Source of the DNA: Colwellia sp. 39_35_sub15_T18
GTDB lineage: Bacteria > Pseudomonadota > Gammaproteobacteria > Enterobacterales > Alteromonadaceae
Assembly (NCBI GenBank): GCA_002162675.1
Contig: MAAE01000025.1
Span: forward strand, 62,001-126,000
DNA length: 64,000 nucleotides
Direction: 5' to 3'
Shown here: one piece after another, positions 39,743 through 46,796 of the stretch
Position numbering within the stretch: the first letter of the stretch is position 1
Layout of the letters: every line of letters starts with the position of its first letter
Program-made: the position numbers and the translations under genes
Notes under the pieces: generated by a model
Told to the model about the DNA's origin: nothing
Seen by the model: the letters and a program-made list of their open reading frames with translations, nothing else
Database searches by the model: none

Positions 39743-39942
39743 TTCACTCTTGGATAAAAGTTGTTGATGAATTACCAAATGAAAGCTGCGAAGTATTAGC
39801 ATTTTTTAATACTCTAGGGTGCCAAGCTAAAGCAATTGTTTGGTATTCATCAGTGAAGCAAGAGTTCTTGTCATTAGAATGTGATGAAAAGTTAAGTATA
39901 CCAACGCATTGGATGTACTCACCAAATGAACCTAATCGCTAA
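39739..39942 (+). CDS. DUF551-like small protein
   Basis: 67 residues with the DUF551 pattern: HSWIKVVDELPNESCEVLAFF at the start and PTHWMYSPNEP at the end. It starts at a TTG that overlaps the mor stop (TTGA). DUF551 proteins are frequent in phage accessory segments; function unknown. Confidence 0.65.
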   Translation: MIHSWIKVVDELPNESCEVLAFFNTLGCQAKAIVWYSSVKQEFLSLECDEKLSIPTHWMYSPNEPNR

Positions 39943-39994
39943 ATAATGGGCGTGACAGTCACGCAAAAAAAACGATAACTAACAAGGTGTCACG

Positions 39995-40351
39995 ATGAAA
40001 AAAGAACAGGCAGAAGCTGAGAAAGCAAGAATACGAGAACAAGCACGTTTACGCAAGCAAAAACAACGGGCTAAAAAGGCTGAGCTAGTGGTGAAAACCT
40101 TGGAAGTAAACGCCAGTGCTACCGAGCAACAGCAACTTAATGAGCAAGCTATAACGCGAGGCTTTGATAGTATCAGTGAATATTTAATGACACTGATGCG
40201 TATTGATGGTGATCGCATTGAACATGATCAAGCAGCTATTGGTACTTGCAATAGTTGTAAATTGCCATTACCACAAGGCTGTAACGCTGTTTTTAAAGGG
40301 CAGTTTGATTGTAGTTATATTCATGGCTTGCCGTTGATGAGTGTTAAGTAG
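39995..40351 (+). CDS. Ribbon-helix-helix-like protein with Cys-rich tail
   Basis: 118 residues. A charged N-terminal helix (EAEKARIREQARLRKQKQR) leads into a segment like ribbon-helix-helix repressors (LEVNASATEQQQLNEQAITRGFDSISEYL, split). The C-terminus has CNSCKLPLPQGC and FDC, a possible zinc site. It may be a DNA-binding regulator. Not assigned to a named family. Confidence 0.6.
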   Translation: MKKEQAEAEKARIREQARLRKQKQRAKKAELVVKTLEVNASATEQQQLNEQAITRGFDSISEYLMTLMRIDGDRIEHDQAAIGTCNSCKLPLPQGCNAVFKGQFDCSYIHGLPLMSVK

Positions 40352-40425
40352 CTGTTATTATCCTCAGTGTTCACACCTTGAATCGTATGTAAATCACCCA
40401 AATCCCACTTAAATCCCACATTAAG

Positions 40426-40454
40426 TTGAATTGAAAAACGTTAATGTTTAATAT
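40426..40454 (+). promoter_or_regulatory. Sigma-70-like promoter of the moron cassette
   Basis: TTGAAT and TAATAT are separated by exactly 17 bases. The promoter lies in the non-coding gap before the three-gene cassette and about 90 bp before its first start codon. Confidence 0.6.
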
Positions 40455-40484
40455 TCGCTTATCAAATATATGTAAACAAATCCT

Positions 40485-40510
40485 AAACACTTACTTTTAA
40501 GTAGGTGTTT
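40485..40510 (+). promoter_or_regulatory. 12-bp hairpin in the moron leader
   Basis: AAACACTTACTT and AAGTAGGTGTTT pair over 12 bases (one G-T) around two T residues. It lies between the promoter and the AAGGAG ribosome site of the first cassette gene. It could be an operator, an RNA stabiliser, or the terminator of the early operon. Confidence 0.6.
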
Positions 40511-40543
40511 CATTTTGAATTGTTCAAGGAGTTAATTATTTCA

Positions 40544-41044
40544 ATGGAAGCCTCAAATAAAATTCAGGGAATATTGCCGCCAGTGTTCATGGAAAAAGTA
40601 AGAAATGGACAAATTAAAGGTATGCCTACAGAATTACGAGACAATTTATTAAATGGGAAAATTAAAGGCTTACCACCAGAAATAATAGAAGCTTTCGAAG
40701 CTGGTACAGTTAATCAAGGGATCCCTCCTGAAGTTTTGGAAAAAATGGGTAATGGTCAAATGAAGCCAGGCATACAGCACAGAAGAGCTTCAAAGTATTC
40801 TGTTGAGTCGGTAACTGGTGCTGTATGCCACCAATTGAATGATAATAGGCTTGAATTATCATTTTACGCAGATCGCCCTGTTTGTGAATTTGAACTTCTT
40901 CCAGCCCTAGGAGAAAAAGGTGGTGAAATACATAGCGTTCCAACAAAAGAACATGTTACTGCTATAAACGTTTCATTAGATGATTTGAAAAATATACATG
41001 AAATGCTTTCAACTGTAATTGATAGAATGGAGCAAAGTAAATAA
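40544..41044 (+). CDS. Moron gene 1: 16-residue repeat protein
   Basis: 166 residues from the ATG at 40544 (AAGGAG is 12 bases upstream; the track's GTG start is in a hairpin). Residues 8-72 hold four repeats of about 16: PPVFMEKVRNGQIKGM, PTELRDNLLNGKIKGL, PPEIIEAFEAGTVNQGI, PPEVLEKMGNGQMKPG. The C-terminal 85 residues look like an alpha/beta domain ending in a helix (VSLDDLKNIHEMLSTVIDRM). No signal peptide. I do not recognise the family. Its stop overlaps the next start (TAATG). Confidence 0.7.
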   Translation: MEASNKIQGILPPVFMEKVRNGQIKGMPTELRDNLLNGKIKGLPPEIIEAFEAGTVNQGIPPEVLEKMGNGQMKPGIQHRRASKYSVESVTGAVCHQLNDNRLELSFYADRPVCEFELLPALGEKGGEIHSVPTKEHVTAINVSLDDLKNIHEMLSTVIDRMEQSK

Positions 41045-41616
41045 TGCAAAGCATTGTTTCTACAAGCACCAAAGAATACGCTAATGATACTTCAATGGAT
41101 AATACTTTGATTTCATTAAGTTCAACTTCAATATCGTCTATTGCTTCAGTTAGTTCTATTTCAGTTGGGTCAGGAGTGACTTCTAGGACAATCTCATCTG
41201 TTGGTTCTGCAGGGATAATGGGAGCTGCATTGGCTGCATTCATTGCAGTTAATCCAGCCTTACCCCTTAAATTTAATGAACTAATATCTTTAGATTCATC
41301 TATAATGAGTGAAGCAAAGGAAAAAGATTCTTTTGTAGATAATATGCTACAAGTTAAAAGTACAAATGTGCTTGAGACTACTACTCTGACAGAGAGAGTT
41401 GCGATGGAAAATGATTTAGTCAAAAAAGAAAAGATATTAAAGCTAGGGGTTAATATTTCTTCGCTTGGCTGCATTCTTTTAGTTGGGGCTGCCGTATCAG
41501 GCATTCTTCCTGCTCTTACATGGATACCTGGGGCATTTTCAGCAGCAGGAGTCTTACTTTCTTGTGGCATTCAATTAAATAAAGTGGATGAAAAACGCAA
41601 AGGGTTGAGCACATAA
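41044..41616 (+). CDS. Moron gene 2: Ser/Thr-rich membrane protein
   Basis: 190 residues. The first 55 are almost all Ser, Thr, Ile and Val, then AGIMGAALAAFIAVNPALPL is hydrophobic; residues 140-180 form one or two membrane segments (LGVNISSLGCILLVGAA, ILPALTWIPGAFSAAGVLL). A charged stretch separates them. It is coupled to gene 1 and followed after 1 bp by gene 3. Family unknown; the pattern suggests an inner membrane effector or anchor. Confidence 0.65.
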   Translation: MQSIVSTSTKEYANDTSMDNTLISLSSTSISSIASVSSISVGSGVTSRTISSVGSAGIMGAALAAFIAVNPALPLKFNELISLDSSIMSEAKEKDSFVDNMLQVKSTNVLETTTLTERVAMENDLVKKEKILKLGVNISSLGCILLVGAAVSGILPALTWIPGAFSAAGVLLSCGIQLNKVDEKRKGLST

Positions 41617-41617
41617 A

Positions 41618-41893
41618 ATGGCTTTTTTAGAACCATTGTTAAATTTTTTTCCTAATTTAGTTAAATCATTAACAAAAGCATTTCCAAAAAGTGATAATCA
41701 TAAGCTTAATATGATTTTTGATATATTGGGCTTTGTTGTCTTGATTGTTCTTGCGGGTATGTGGTTTGATAAAATGCCTAAAGTTACATTCGAGCAATCA
41801 AGCCAAATAGCGGAACTTTTAGCATATCCTTTTGTCTTTTGGTTTGTCTTTTCTTTGATTTGTTATTTAACGACATTATTTAAATCAAAATAG
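41618..41893 (+). CDS. Moron gene 3: small two-helix membrane protein
   Basis: 91 residues with two membrane helices (FDILGFVVLIVLAGMWF and LAYPFVFWFVFSLICYLTTLF) and a short loop between. The topology also fits a holin, and the endolysin gene follows, but a strong terminator and the late promoter lie between, so it is not in the lysis operon. Taken with genes 1 and 2, an accessory membrane system is more likely. Confidence 0.6.
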   Translation: MAFLEPLLNFFPNLVKSLTKAFPKSDNHKLNMIFDILGFVVLIVLAGMWFDKMPKVTFEQSSQIAELLAYPFVFWFVFSLICYLTTLFKSK

Positions 41894-41902
41894 TTATTCA
41901 AT

Positions 41903-41928
41903 AAAAAGCCTTTAGTTAGGCTTTTTTA
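41903..41928 (+). terminator. Strong terminator closing the moron cassette
   Basis: AAAAAGCCT and AGGCTTTTTT pair around TTAGTT, with six T residues. It isolates the cassette from the late operon. Confidence 0.92.
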
Positions 41929-41992
41929 TTGCCTTAAATTTATCAAATAAGTTAAATTCGTTATTAGACTATCCATTTAAAATAGATTCAGA

Positions 41993-42049
41993 AGCATTAA
42001 TGCTGTTGAATCTCACCTAACTTAACCATGCCGCCATACTGGCGGCATG
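41993..42049 (+). promoter_or_regulatory. Late promoter element 1 (before endolysin)
   Basis: AGCATTAA at -54 and TGAATCTCA at -40 relative to the start codon, then a dyad CATGCCGCCA-TAC-TGGCGGCATG whose last three bases are the ATG. CATACT in the dyad could be a -10 box placing transcription start at the ATG. The same element precedes the gene at 50904 at identical spacing. It holds the place of Plys in Mu and is probably activated by the Mor-type protein. Confidence 0.75.
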
Positions 42050-42613
42050 AAACAAAATAACCTACCACATAAAATATTACTCGTTGATGATTCGCTACCA
42101 CCGGTAGCGAGTCAGGCCATTCTACGCATCCTTGAAGAAGAAAAAGGTTACGTTAATAACCCTAATGATAAAGGTCTTGAAACCAAGTATGGTATCACTA
42201 AACGCTGGTATCCAACCCTTGATATTAAAAACCTCACCTCAGTAAAAGCTTCGAAAATTTATTATCGTGATTATTGGTGTTTCAATAAGTGCGATAAGTT
42301 GCCGCAAGATATTGCCTTAACGCTTTTTGATAGTGCCGTAAACCAAGGGGGGAACTTCGCCCGTAAAGCTTTGCAACAAACTTTAAACGTTAAAGCAGAC
42401 GGTATTATTGGCAGTAAAACTATTGCGGCTGCCTTTGCTGCTCCTAGCCTTATTTTAATTACACAATTTACCCGATTGCGTTGCCAGCAATATACTAATT
42501 TAGTTCAAGCTGATATTAGCCAAGTTGAATTTATTGAAGGTTGGGTTGATCGCGCCTTAGATATTCTCCTTGAATGCCAGATAATTGCCGTATTTGGTGG
42601 TGATGCCCCATGA
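42047..42613 (+). CDS. Endolysin, glycoside hydrolase 108 type
   Basis: 188 residues. The GH108 signature is EEEKGYVNNPNDKGLETKYGI split around the catalytic glutamate, then TKRWYP, YRDYW and LFDSAVNQGGNFARKALQQ, followed by a C-terminal peptidoglycan-binding domain (VKADGIIGSKT). It has no secretion signal, so it needs a holin. The first 22 residues (MKQNNLPHKILLVDD...) precede the domain and overlap a second perfect hairpin (42089-42113). No other in-frame ATG, GTG or TTG is near, so the ATG in the dyad seems to be the start. Confidence 0.9.
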   Translation: MKQNNLPHKILLVDDSLPPVASQAILRILEEEKGYVNNPNDKGLETKYGITKRWYPTLDIKNLTSVKASKIYYRDYWCFNKCDKLPQDIALTLFDSAVNQGGNFARKALQQTLNVKADGIIGSKTIAAAFAAPSLILITQFTRLRCQQYTNLVQADISQVEFIEGWVDRALDILLECQIIAVFGGDAP

Positions 42614-42879
42614 CTCACGCCTTTAATTCAATCAAAGCCCGTAAACGATACTTTGAAGGTCGCCAAGCACGACTGCGCAAAGAAGTATTTAGCCGTTTGC
42701 AAGATTTACCTATTAATTACAGCTGTGTTTATCTTCGCCCTGAACATGCACGGCAGTACCGTCGTGGTTGGGATAGTGTCACGGCAATAGATATTGATGT
42801 AGCCGTTAAAAAAGTAAAAGCAGGTCAAGCCAAGTTACTACCTGAAACGCCACGCGTCCTTGGAGTGAATCATGCCTAG
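42610..42879 (+). CDS. Small late phage protein, unknown
   Basis: 89 basic residues, coupled by ATGA to the endolysin gene and overlapping the next gene by 8 bp. Arg-rich helix first, then YSCVYLRPEHARQYRRGWDS. Unknown family. Confidence 0.6.
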   Translation: MTHAFNSIKARKRYFEGRQARLRKEVFSRLQDLPINYSCVYLRPEHARQYRRGWDSVTAIDIDVAVKKVKAGQAKLLPETPRVLGVNHA

Positions 42880-43291
42880 CAATAAAACGAGAAAACATAA
42901 AAAGTCGCCTTATTTTATTGGCCGAGTACTCACGCACTGGTTGGCGCTAGAGTCTCGAAAAATGTTACTAGAAGAATCGTTTTCTTTTGTAGATGGCAAA
43001 GGTATTAAGTGGACAGCTCCTGCTGGCTCTATTATTGATGGTGCCAGTATTCCTCGCATTTTTTGGTACTGCATTGGCTCGCCATTTAACGGTCATTACC
43101 GCCGTGCCAGCGTGATACATGATGTTTATTGTGTCACTAAATCACGCCCTCACAAGCAAGTACACCGTATGTTTTATGACGCTATACGCGCTGATGGCGT
43201 AAGAAAAAGTAAAGCAAAAGCTATGTATATCGCTTTGAAAATTGGCGCACCTCGTTGGAAAAATTACCAAGAAAAAAGGAAAGGAATATGA
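42872..43291 (+). CDS. DUF1353 family protein
   Basis: 139 residues with the DUF1353 hallmarks TAPAGSIIDGASIPRIFW, SPFNGHYRRASVIHDVYC and HRMFYDAIRADGV. DUF1353 proteins are common in lysis or tail regions of phages; the biochemical role is not settled. The conserved DGASIP and HD residues suggest an enzyme. Confidence 0.85.
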   Translation: MPSNKTRKHKKSPYFIGRVLTHWLALESRKMLLEESFSFVDGKGIKWTAPAGSIIDGASIPRIFWYCIGSPFNGHYRRASVIHDVYCVTKSRPHKQVHRMFYDAIRADGVRKSKAKAMYIALKIGAPRWKNYQEKRKGI

Positions 43292-43506
43292 AAAAGATAA
43301 CTTTAATGGTGTTAGTTGCACTCACTACTGCTTGCTCAAGCTATGAATTTGGCGATGTTTCACGTGTTTATTGTGCTACTACAAGCACTGAACTTCGAGC
43401 CCAAATTAAAGTCACGCTAAAAGAAAACGGGGTAAGTATTGGCGTTGATTACTGTGCCAGTGCTGGCTTAGTTGATGCCATTTTAATTAAAAGCCCTAAG
43501 GAATAA
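43288..43506 (+). CDS. Small lipoprotein, possible outer spanin
   Basis: 72 residues from the ATG at 43288 (AAGGAA upstream, ATGA overlap with DUF1353). The signal MKKITLMVLVALTTAC ends in a lipobox-like cysteine. The lysis-region location suggests an Rz1-like role, but it is not proline-rich and no embedded Rz is seen, so this is tentative. Confidence 0.6.
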   Translation: MKKITLMVLVALTTACSSYEFGDVSRVYCATTSTELRAQIKVTLKENGVSIGVDYCASAGLVDAILIKSPKE

Positions 43507-43508
43507 CC

Positions 43509-43739
43509 ATGACTGACGTAGTAGATAAAGCTTGTGAACTTGAACAAAAACAGCGTGAACAAGCATTAGCTGCGGCTAGAGTGACAATAGAAAAGCCTAA
43601 GGAATTACATGGTCATCGTTATTGCCTTGACTGTGATCTTGAGCTAGATACAAATCGCTTAATTGCTAACCCAAAAGCAGTGCGTTGTGTTGATTGTCAA
43701 ACCTTGCTTGAGCATAAAAATAAGAGGTTTTATCCATGA
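43509..43739 (+). CDS. TraR/DksA family zinc finger protein
   Basis: 76 residues. After an acidic N-terminal helix comes a C4 zinc finger, YCLDCDLEL ... RCVDCQTLLEH, the TraR/DksA C-terminal signature. Short members bind RNA polymerase in its secondary channel and change promoter choice. Such a gene is usual at this place in Mu-like phages. Confidence 0.85.
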   Translation: MTDVVDKACELEQKQREQALAAARVTIEKPKELHGHRYCLDCDLELDTNRLIANPKAVRCVDCQTLLEHKNKRFYP

Positions 43740-44038
43740 TTAATTGGTTGCTGAAGTATTACCCTTTGGTATTTTTAGTGTTTAACGGTGTGTTTTGGCT
43801 AATTGTTTATGTATTGCATAAAACCTATGCCAAGCGTGAATCAGTAGACAATTTAGAAAAAGAGGTGCTACTGATTAAAACCAACATTAATAACCTGCCT
43901 GATAAAGATTTAGTGCATAAGTTAGAGCTGCGTATTGAAGAATTAAGCGGTGACATTAAGCGAATAGAACCAGGGCTTATCTCTGTTAAAAATTTATCTG
44001 ACATGTTGTTAGAAAACGAGTTGAAAAGTAAAGGCTAA
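43736..44038 (+). CDS. DUF2730 family membrane protein (Mu gp25-like)
   Basis: 100 residues: one N-terminal membrane helix (YYPLVFLVFNGVFWLIVYVL), then a coiled coil (VDNLEKEVLLIKTNI...KLELRIEELSGDIKRI). Location and shape match Mu gp25. The type II or inner-spanin-like topology would fit a lysis function, unproven. Confidence 0.75.
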   Translation: MINWLLKYYPLVFLVFNGVFWLIVYVLHKTYAKRESVDNLEKEVLLIKTNINNLPDKDLVHKLELRIEELSGDIKRIEPGLISVKNLSDMLLENELKSKG

Positions 44039-44050
44039 AAGGAAAAAACA

Positions 44051-44344
44051 ATGGCGATAGACAAAGTAATGAGCGAACACCAACGACTATCAATTTTATT
44101 AGCTCTTGGCGCAATGAATGGTTACCAAACTAATGATTCAATGCTGCAAAGTGCTTGTGCGGCTTATGGTCATACCATGAGCAATGACCGAGTGTTAAGT
44201 CATTTAGCCTGGTTAAAAGAACAAGGTTTAGTGTCATTAGAAAGCAATGGCGCCTACACCATGGCAACTTTATCAGGTCGTGGCCAAGATGTAAGCAACG
44301 GTATGGCTACTTGCCCAGGTGTTAAAAAACCGAGGGCTAAGTAA
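44051..44344 (+). CDS. Mu gp26-like, ArsR/winged-helix-like protein
   Basis: 97 residues. The middle (DRVLSHLAWLKEQGLVSLESNGAYTMATLSGRGQDVSNG) looks like a winged helix with its wing, as in the VpaChn25_0724-type phage proteins placed between DUF2730 and DUF3486 in Mu-like phages. Function unknown. Confidence 0.75.
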   Translation: MAIDKVMSEHQRLSILLALGAMNGYQTNDSMLQSACAAYGHTMSNDRVLSHLAWLKEQGLVSLESNGAYTMATLSGRGQDVSNGMATCPGVKKPRAK

Positions 44345-44622
44345 TGGCTAAAATTAAAGCTTTTACTGCAGGTGAAAAACGAGTTTTTCACAAGTTAGCT
44401 TTAGCAATGATTGCTGCAGAAATAGAAAGCCAAGTAATTAAACCTGCGACTGAAAAGGAAACGGGTAAGCCATATCAGTCAAAAGGCGGTTATTTAGATA
44501 TTTATTTAAAGAGTGATCCAACAGTTAAGCGTGTTTGGAATGCTTTTCAAAAAGAAGTTCAAAAGGTTCGTAGTGACTATTTAAAATATGCGGAGGCAGA
44601 GAAAGCTAATGAAGGAACGTAA
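44344..44622 (+). CDS. Small late phage protein, unknown
   Basis: 92 residues, basic, helical, with a TAATG overlap with the previous gene. It lies between gp26-like and gp27-like genes, where Mu has no extra gene of this kind. Family unknown. Confidence 0.6.
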   Translation: MAKIKAFTAGEKRVFHKLALAMIAAEIESQVIKPATEKETGKPYQSKGGYLDIYLKSDPTVKRVWNAFQKEVQKVRSDYLKYAEAEKANEGT

Positions 44623-45181
44623 AACACGCGGAAAACCCTCAAAAGTTAACCAGCTGCCCGATGCGATTAAAAGCAAACTTGATCAACTGCTTCGAGATGG
44701 TCGATTAACGCAAACAGCCATCCTCAACAAAATCAATAAAATGATTGAAGAGGCTGAGCTTGCACAAGACGAGCAGCTGAGTAAATCAGGGTTAAATCGT
44801 TACTCAAGTAAAATGCAAGAAATAGGCTCACGTATCGCTCAAGCACGTGCAGTGTCTGAGCAATGGGTTGCTAAGTTAGGCGACAAGCCAAGTGGCGATG
44901 TCAGTAAAATATTGATTGAAATGGTACGGACTTTAGCGTTTGACAGCGTATTAGATGCCTCTAATTCAGACCAACCAGTACATCCTAAATTTATCAAAGA
45001 CCTTGCTATAGGTATTGAAAAACTAGAGAAAGCAGCAACAGAATCAACTAAACGTGAGAAAGAAATTCGTAAGGCGTTTGCTGAAGAAGCGGCGGCACTG
45101 GTGGAAGATGCAGTGGTGCAAGCAGGCTTAACCAGTGATGGTGCTAATGCCATTAAACGTGAAATTTTAGGTATTGTCTAA
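44609..45181 (+). CDS. DUF3486 protein, probable small terminase (Mu gp27)
   Basis: 190 residues from the ATG at 44609, 11 bases after GGAG; the track's start is upstream of the ribosome site. Basic N-terminus with an HTH-like region (DGRLTQTAILNKINKMIEEA), then long helices typical of DUF3486. It precedes the large terminase directly (TAATG overlap), the position of a small terminase subunit. Confidence 0.85.
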   Translation: MKERKTRGKPSKVNQLPDAIKSKLDQLLRDGRLTQTAILNKINKMIEEAELAQDEQLSKSGLNRYSSKMQEIGSRIAQARAVSEQWVAKLGDKPSGDVSKILIEMVRTLAFDSVLDASNSDQPVHPKFIKDLAIGIEKLEKAATESTKREKEIRKAFAEEAAALVEDAVVQAGLTSDGANAIKREILGIV

Positions 45182-46794
45182 TGACTAACATGACGTCTGA
45201 TTTTAGAAAAACTAAACTAGCAGTTGAAATGGGAGACTATACACCATTTGACGAAAATGAATTATTACTCGGTTATCAAAAACGCTGGATAGCCGACGAA
45301 TCACCGTTAAAGATAGCCGAAAAATCTCGTCGTACTGGGTTAACTTGGGCTGAGGCTGCCGATGCGGTATTAGCTGCCAGTAAAACTAAAGCTGCCCACG
45401 GTACTAATCACTTTTATGTTGGCTCAAACAAAGAGATGGCGCGCGAGTTTATTGACGCGGCCGCTATGTGGGCGAAAGCCTTTGATAAAGCTGCAGGTGA
45501 TATTAAAGAAGATATATTCATTGATTCAGGGCAAGACGGTAAAGAAATTCTCACCTTTGCCATTCACTTTGCCAGTGGTTTTAAAATTCAAGCTTTAAGC
45601 TCAAACCCGTCAAATCTTCGTGGTATGCAAGGTAACGTCACCATTGATGAAGCTGCTTTTCATGACCGACTAGCTGAAGTACTCAAAGCAGCCTTGGCGC
45701 TTACCATGTGGGGTGCAAAAGTACGTTTAATATCAACTCACAATGGCACCGACAACTTATTCAATAACATTATTCAAGATAGCCGTGCAGGTAAAAAACG
45801 TTACTCAGTACATCGTATTACCTTAGATGATGCTTGTAACGAAGGTTTGTATCAACGTATTTGCCAAATTAAAGGTGATACTTGGAGTCGTGAAAAAGAG
45901 CAAGCATGGAAAGATGGTTTACTCGGTGATACAGCAACAGAAGACGATGCCTTAGAAGAATACTTTTGTGTGCCTAAGCAAGGCGGTGGTGTTTATATCA
46001 AGCGCGTTCTGGTTGATGAGGCCATGAAATCTGATATTCCTATTTTACGTTTTACTGCAGACAAAGATTTTTTAACGTGGTCAGTACGGCATAAACAAAT
46101 GCAAATTAAAGAATGGCAAGAGTCATTAAATCCGCATTTAATCGCCCTTAAAAAAGACTTAAATCATGCTTTCGGTGAAGATTTTGCCCGTAAAGGGGAT
46201 TTATCAGTATTTGTGCCATTACAAATAAATAAAGACTTAAGCAAACGTGTGCCGTTCTTACTGGAAATGAGCAACCTCACTTACGATGCCCAAAAAGAGT
46301 TGTTGTTTTATTTATGTGATCGACTACCTAGATTACAAGGTTTAGCCTTTGATGCTACGGGTAATGGTGGTTATTTAGCTGAGGCAGCTGCAGAGCATTA
46401 TGGCTGTGAAATGGTTGAGCAAGTCATGCTAACCGATAAATGGTACATGGAATGGATGCCTAAGCTTAAAGCTGAGTTTGAAGACTTCAATTTAGAAATT
46501 CCTCGTCACCAAGATGTGCAAGATGATCTTAACCAAATTCAAACCATTCGTGGTATTCCAAAAATAGACAAAGGCAGTACTAAAGGCAGTGATGGTCGTC
46601 AACGCCATGGTGATACCGCTGTAGGCTTAGCTATGGCCATTCGTGCCAGTTGGATGGATGGTGGGGTAATTGAATATACAGAGTTATCTCAAAAAGCGGG
46701 TACTTGGCACCAAAGCGAAAAAACCTTAAAAGATTACATGCGATCTGATCACAGTGGCGACAACCAACAGAATTATGACCAAGGAGCTTATTAA
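45181..46794 (+). CDS. Large terminase subunit (Mu gp28)
   Basis: 537 residues. The motor has the Walker A-like KSRRTGLTWAEAADAV and Walker B VTIDEAAFHDR near residues 40 and 155, plus the coupling motif LISTHNG. The C-terminal RNase H-like nuclease has LAFDATGNGGYLAEAA and RHGDTAVGLAMA. It cuts and packages DNA headful into the prohead, taking host DNA at both ends as Mu does. Confidence 0.93.
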   Translation: MTNMTSDFRKTKLAVEMGDYTPFDENELLLGYQKRWIADESPLKIAEKSRRTGLTWAEAADAVLAASKTKAAHGTNHFYVGSNKEMAREFIDAAAMWAKAFDKAAGDIKEDIFIDSGQDGKEILTFAIHFASGFKIQALSSNPSNLRGMQGNVTIDEAAFHDRLAEVLKAALALTMWGAKVRLISTHNGTDNLFNNIIQDSRAGKKRYSVHRITLDDACNEGLYQRICQIKGDTWSREKEQAWKDGLLGDTATEDDALEEYFCVPKQGGGVYIKRVLVDEAMKSDIPILRFTADKDFLTWSVRHKQMQIKEWQESLNPHLIALKKDLNHAFGEDFARKGDLSVFVPLQINKDLSKRVPFLLEMSNLTYDAQKELLFYLCDRLPRLQGLAFDATGNGGYLAEAAAEHYGCEMVEQVMLTDKWYMEWMPKLKAEFEDFNLEIPRHQDVQDDLNQIQTIRGIPKIDKGSTKGSDGRQRHGDTAVGLAMAIRASWMDGGVIEYTELSQKAGTWHQSEKTLKDYMRSDHSGDNQQNYDQGAY

Positions 46795-46796
46795 CT

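Noticed and set aside
40962-41570. 202-residue minus-strand ORF
   Set aside because: Antisense shadow of moron genes 1 and 2. It exists because the Ser/Thr/Val codons of gene 2 leave the opposite strand open; it has no ribosome site and its composition is that of a complement.
41618-41893. Holin of the phage
   Set aside because: Topology fits, but the gene is separated from the endolysin by a strong terminator and the late promoter, so it would not be expressed with the lysis genes. Kept as a moron gene with the alternative noted.
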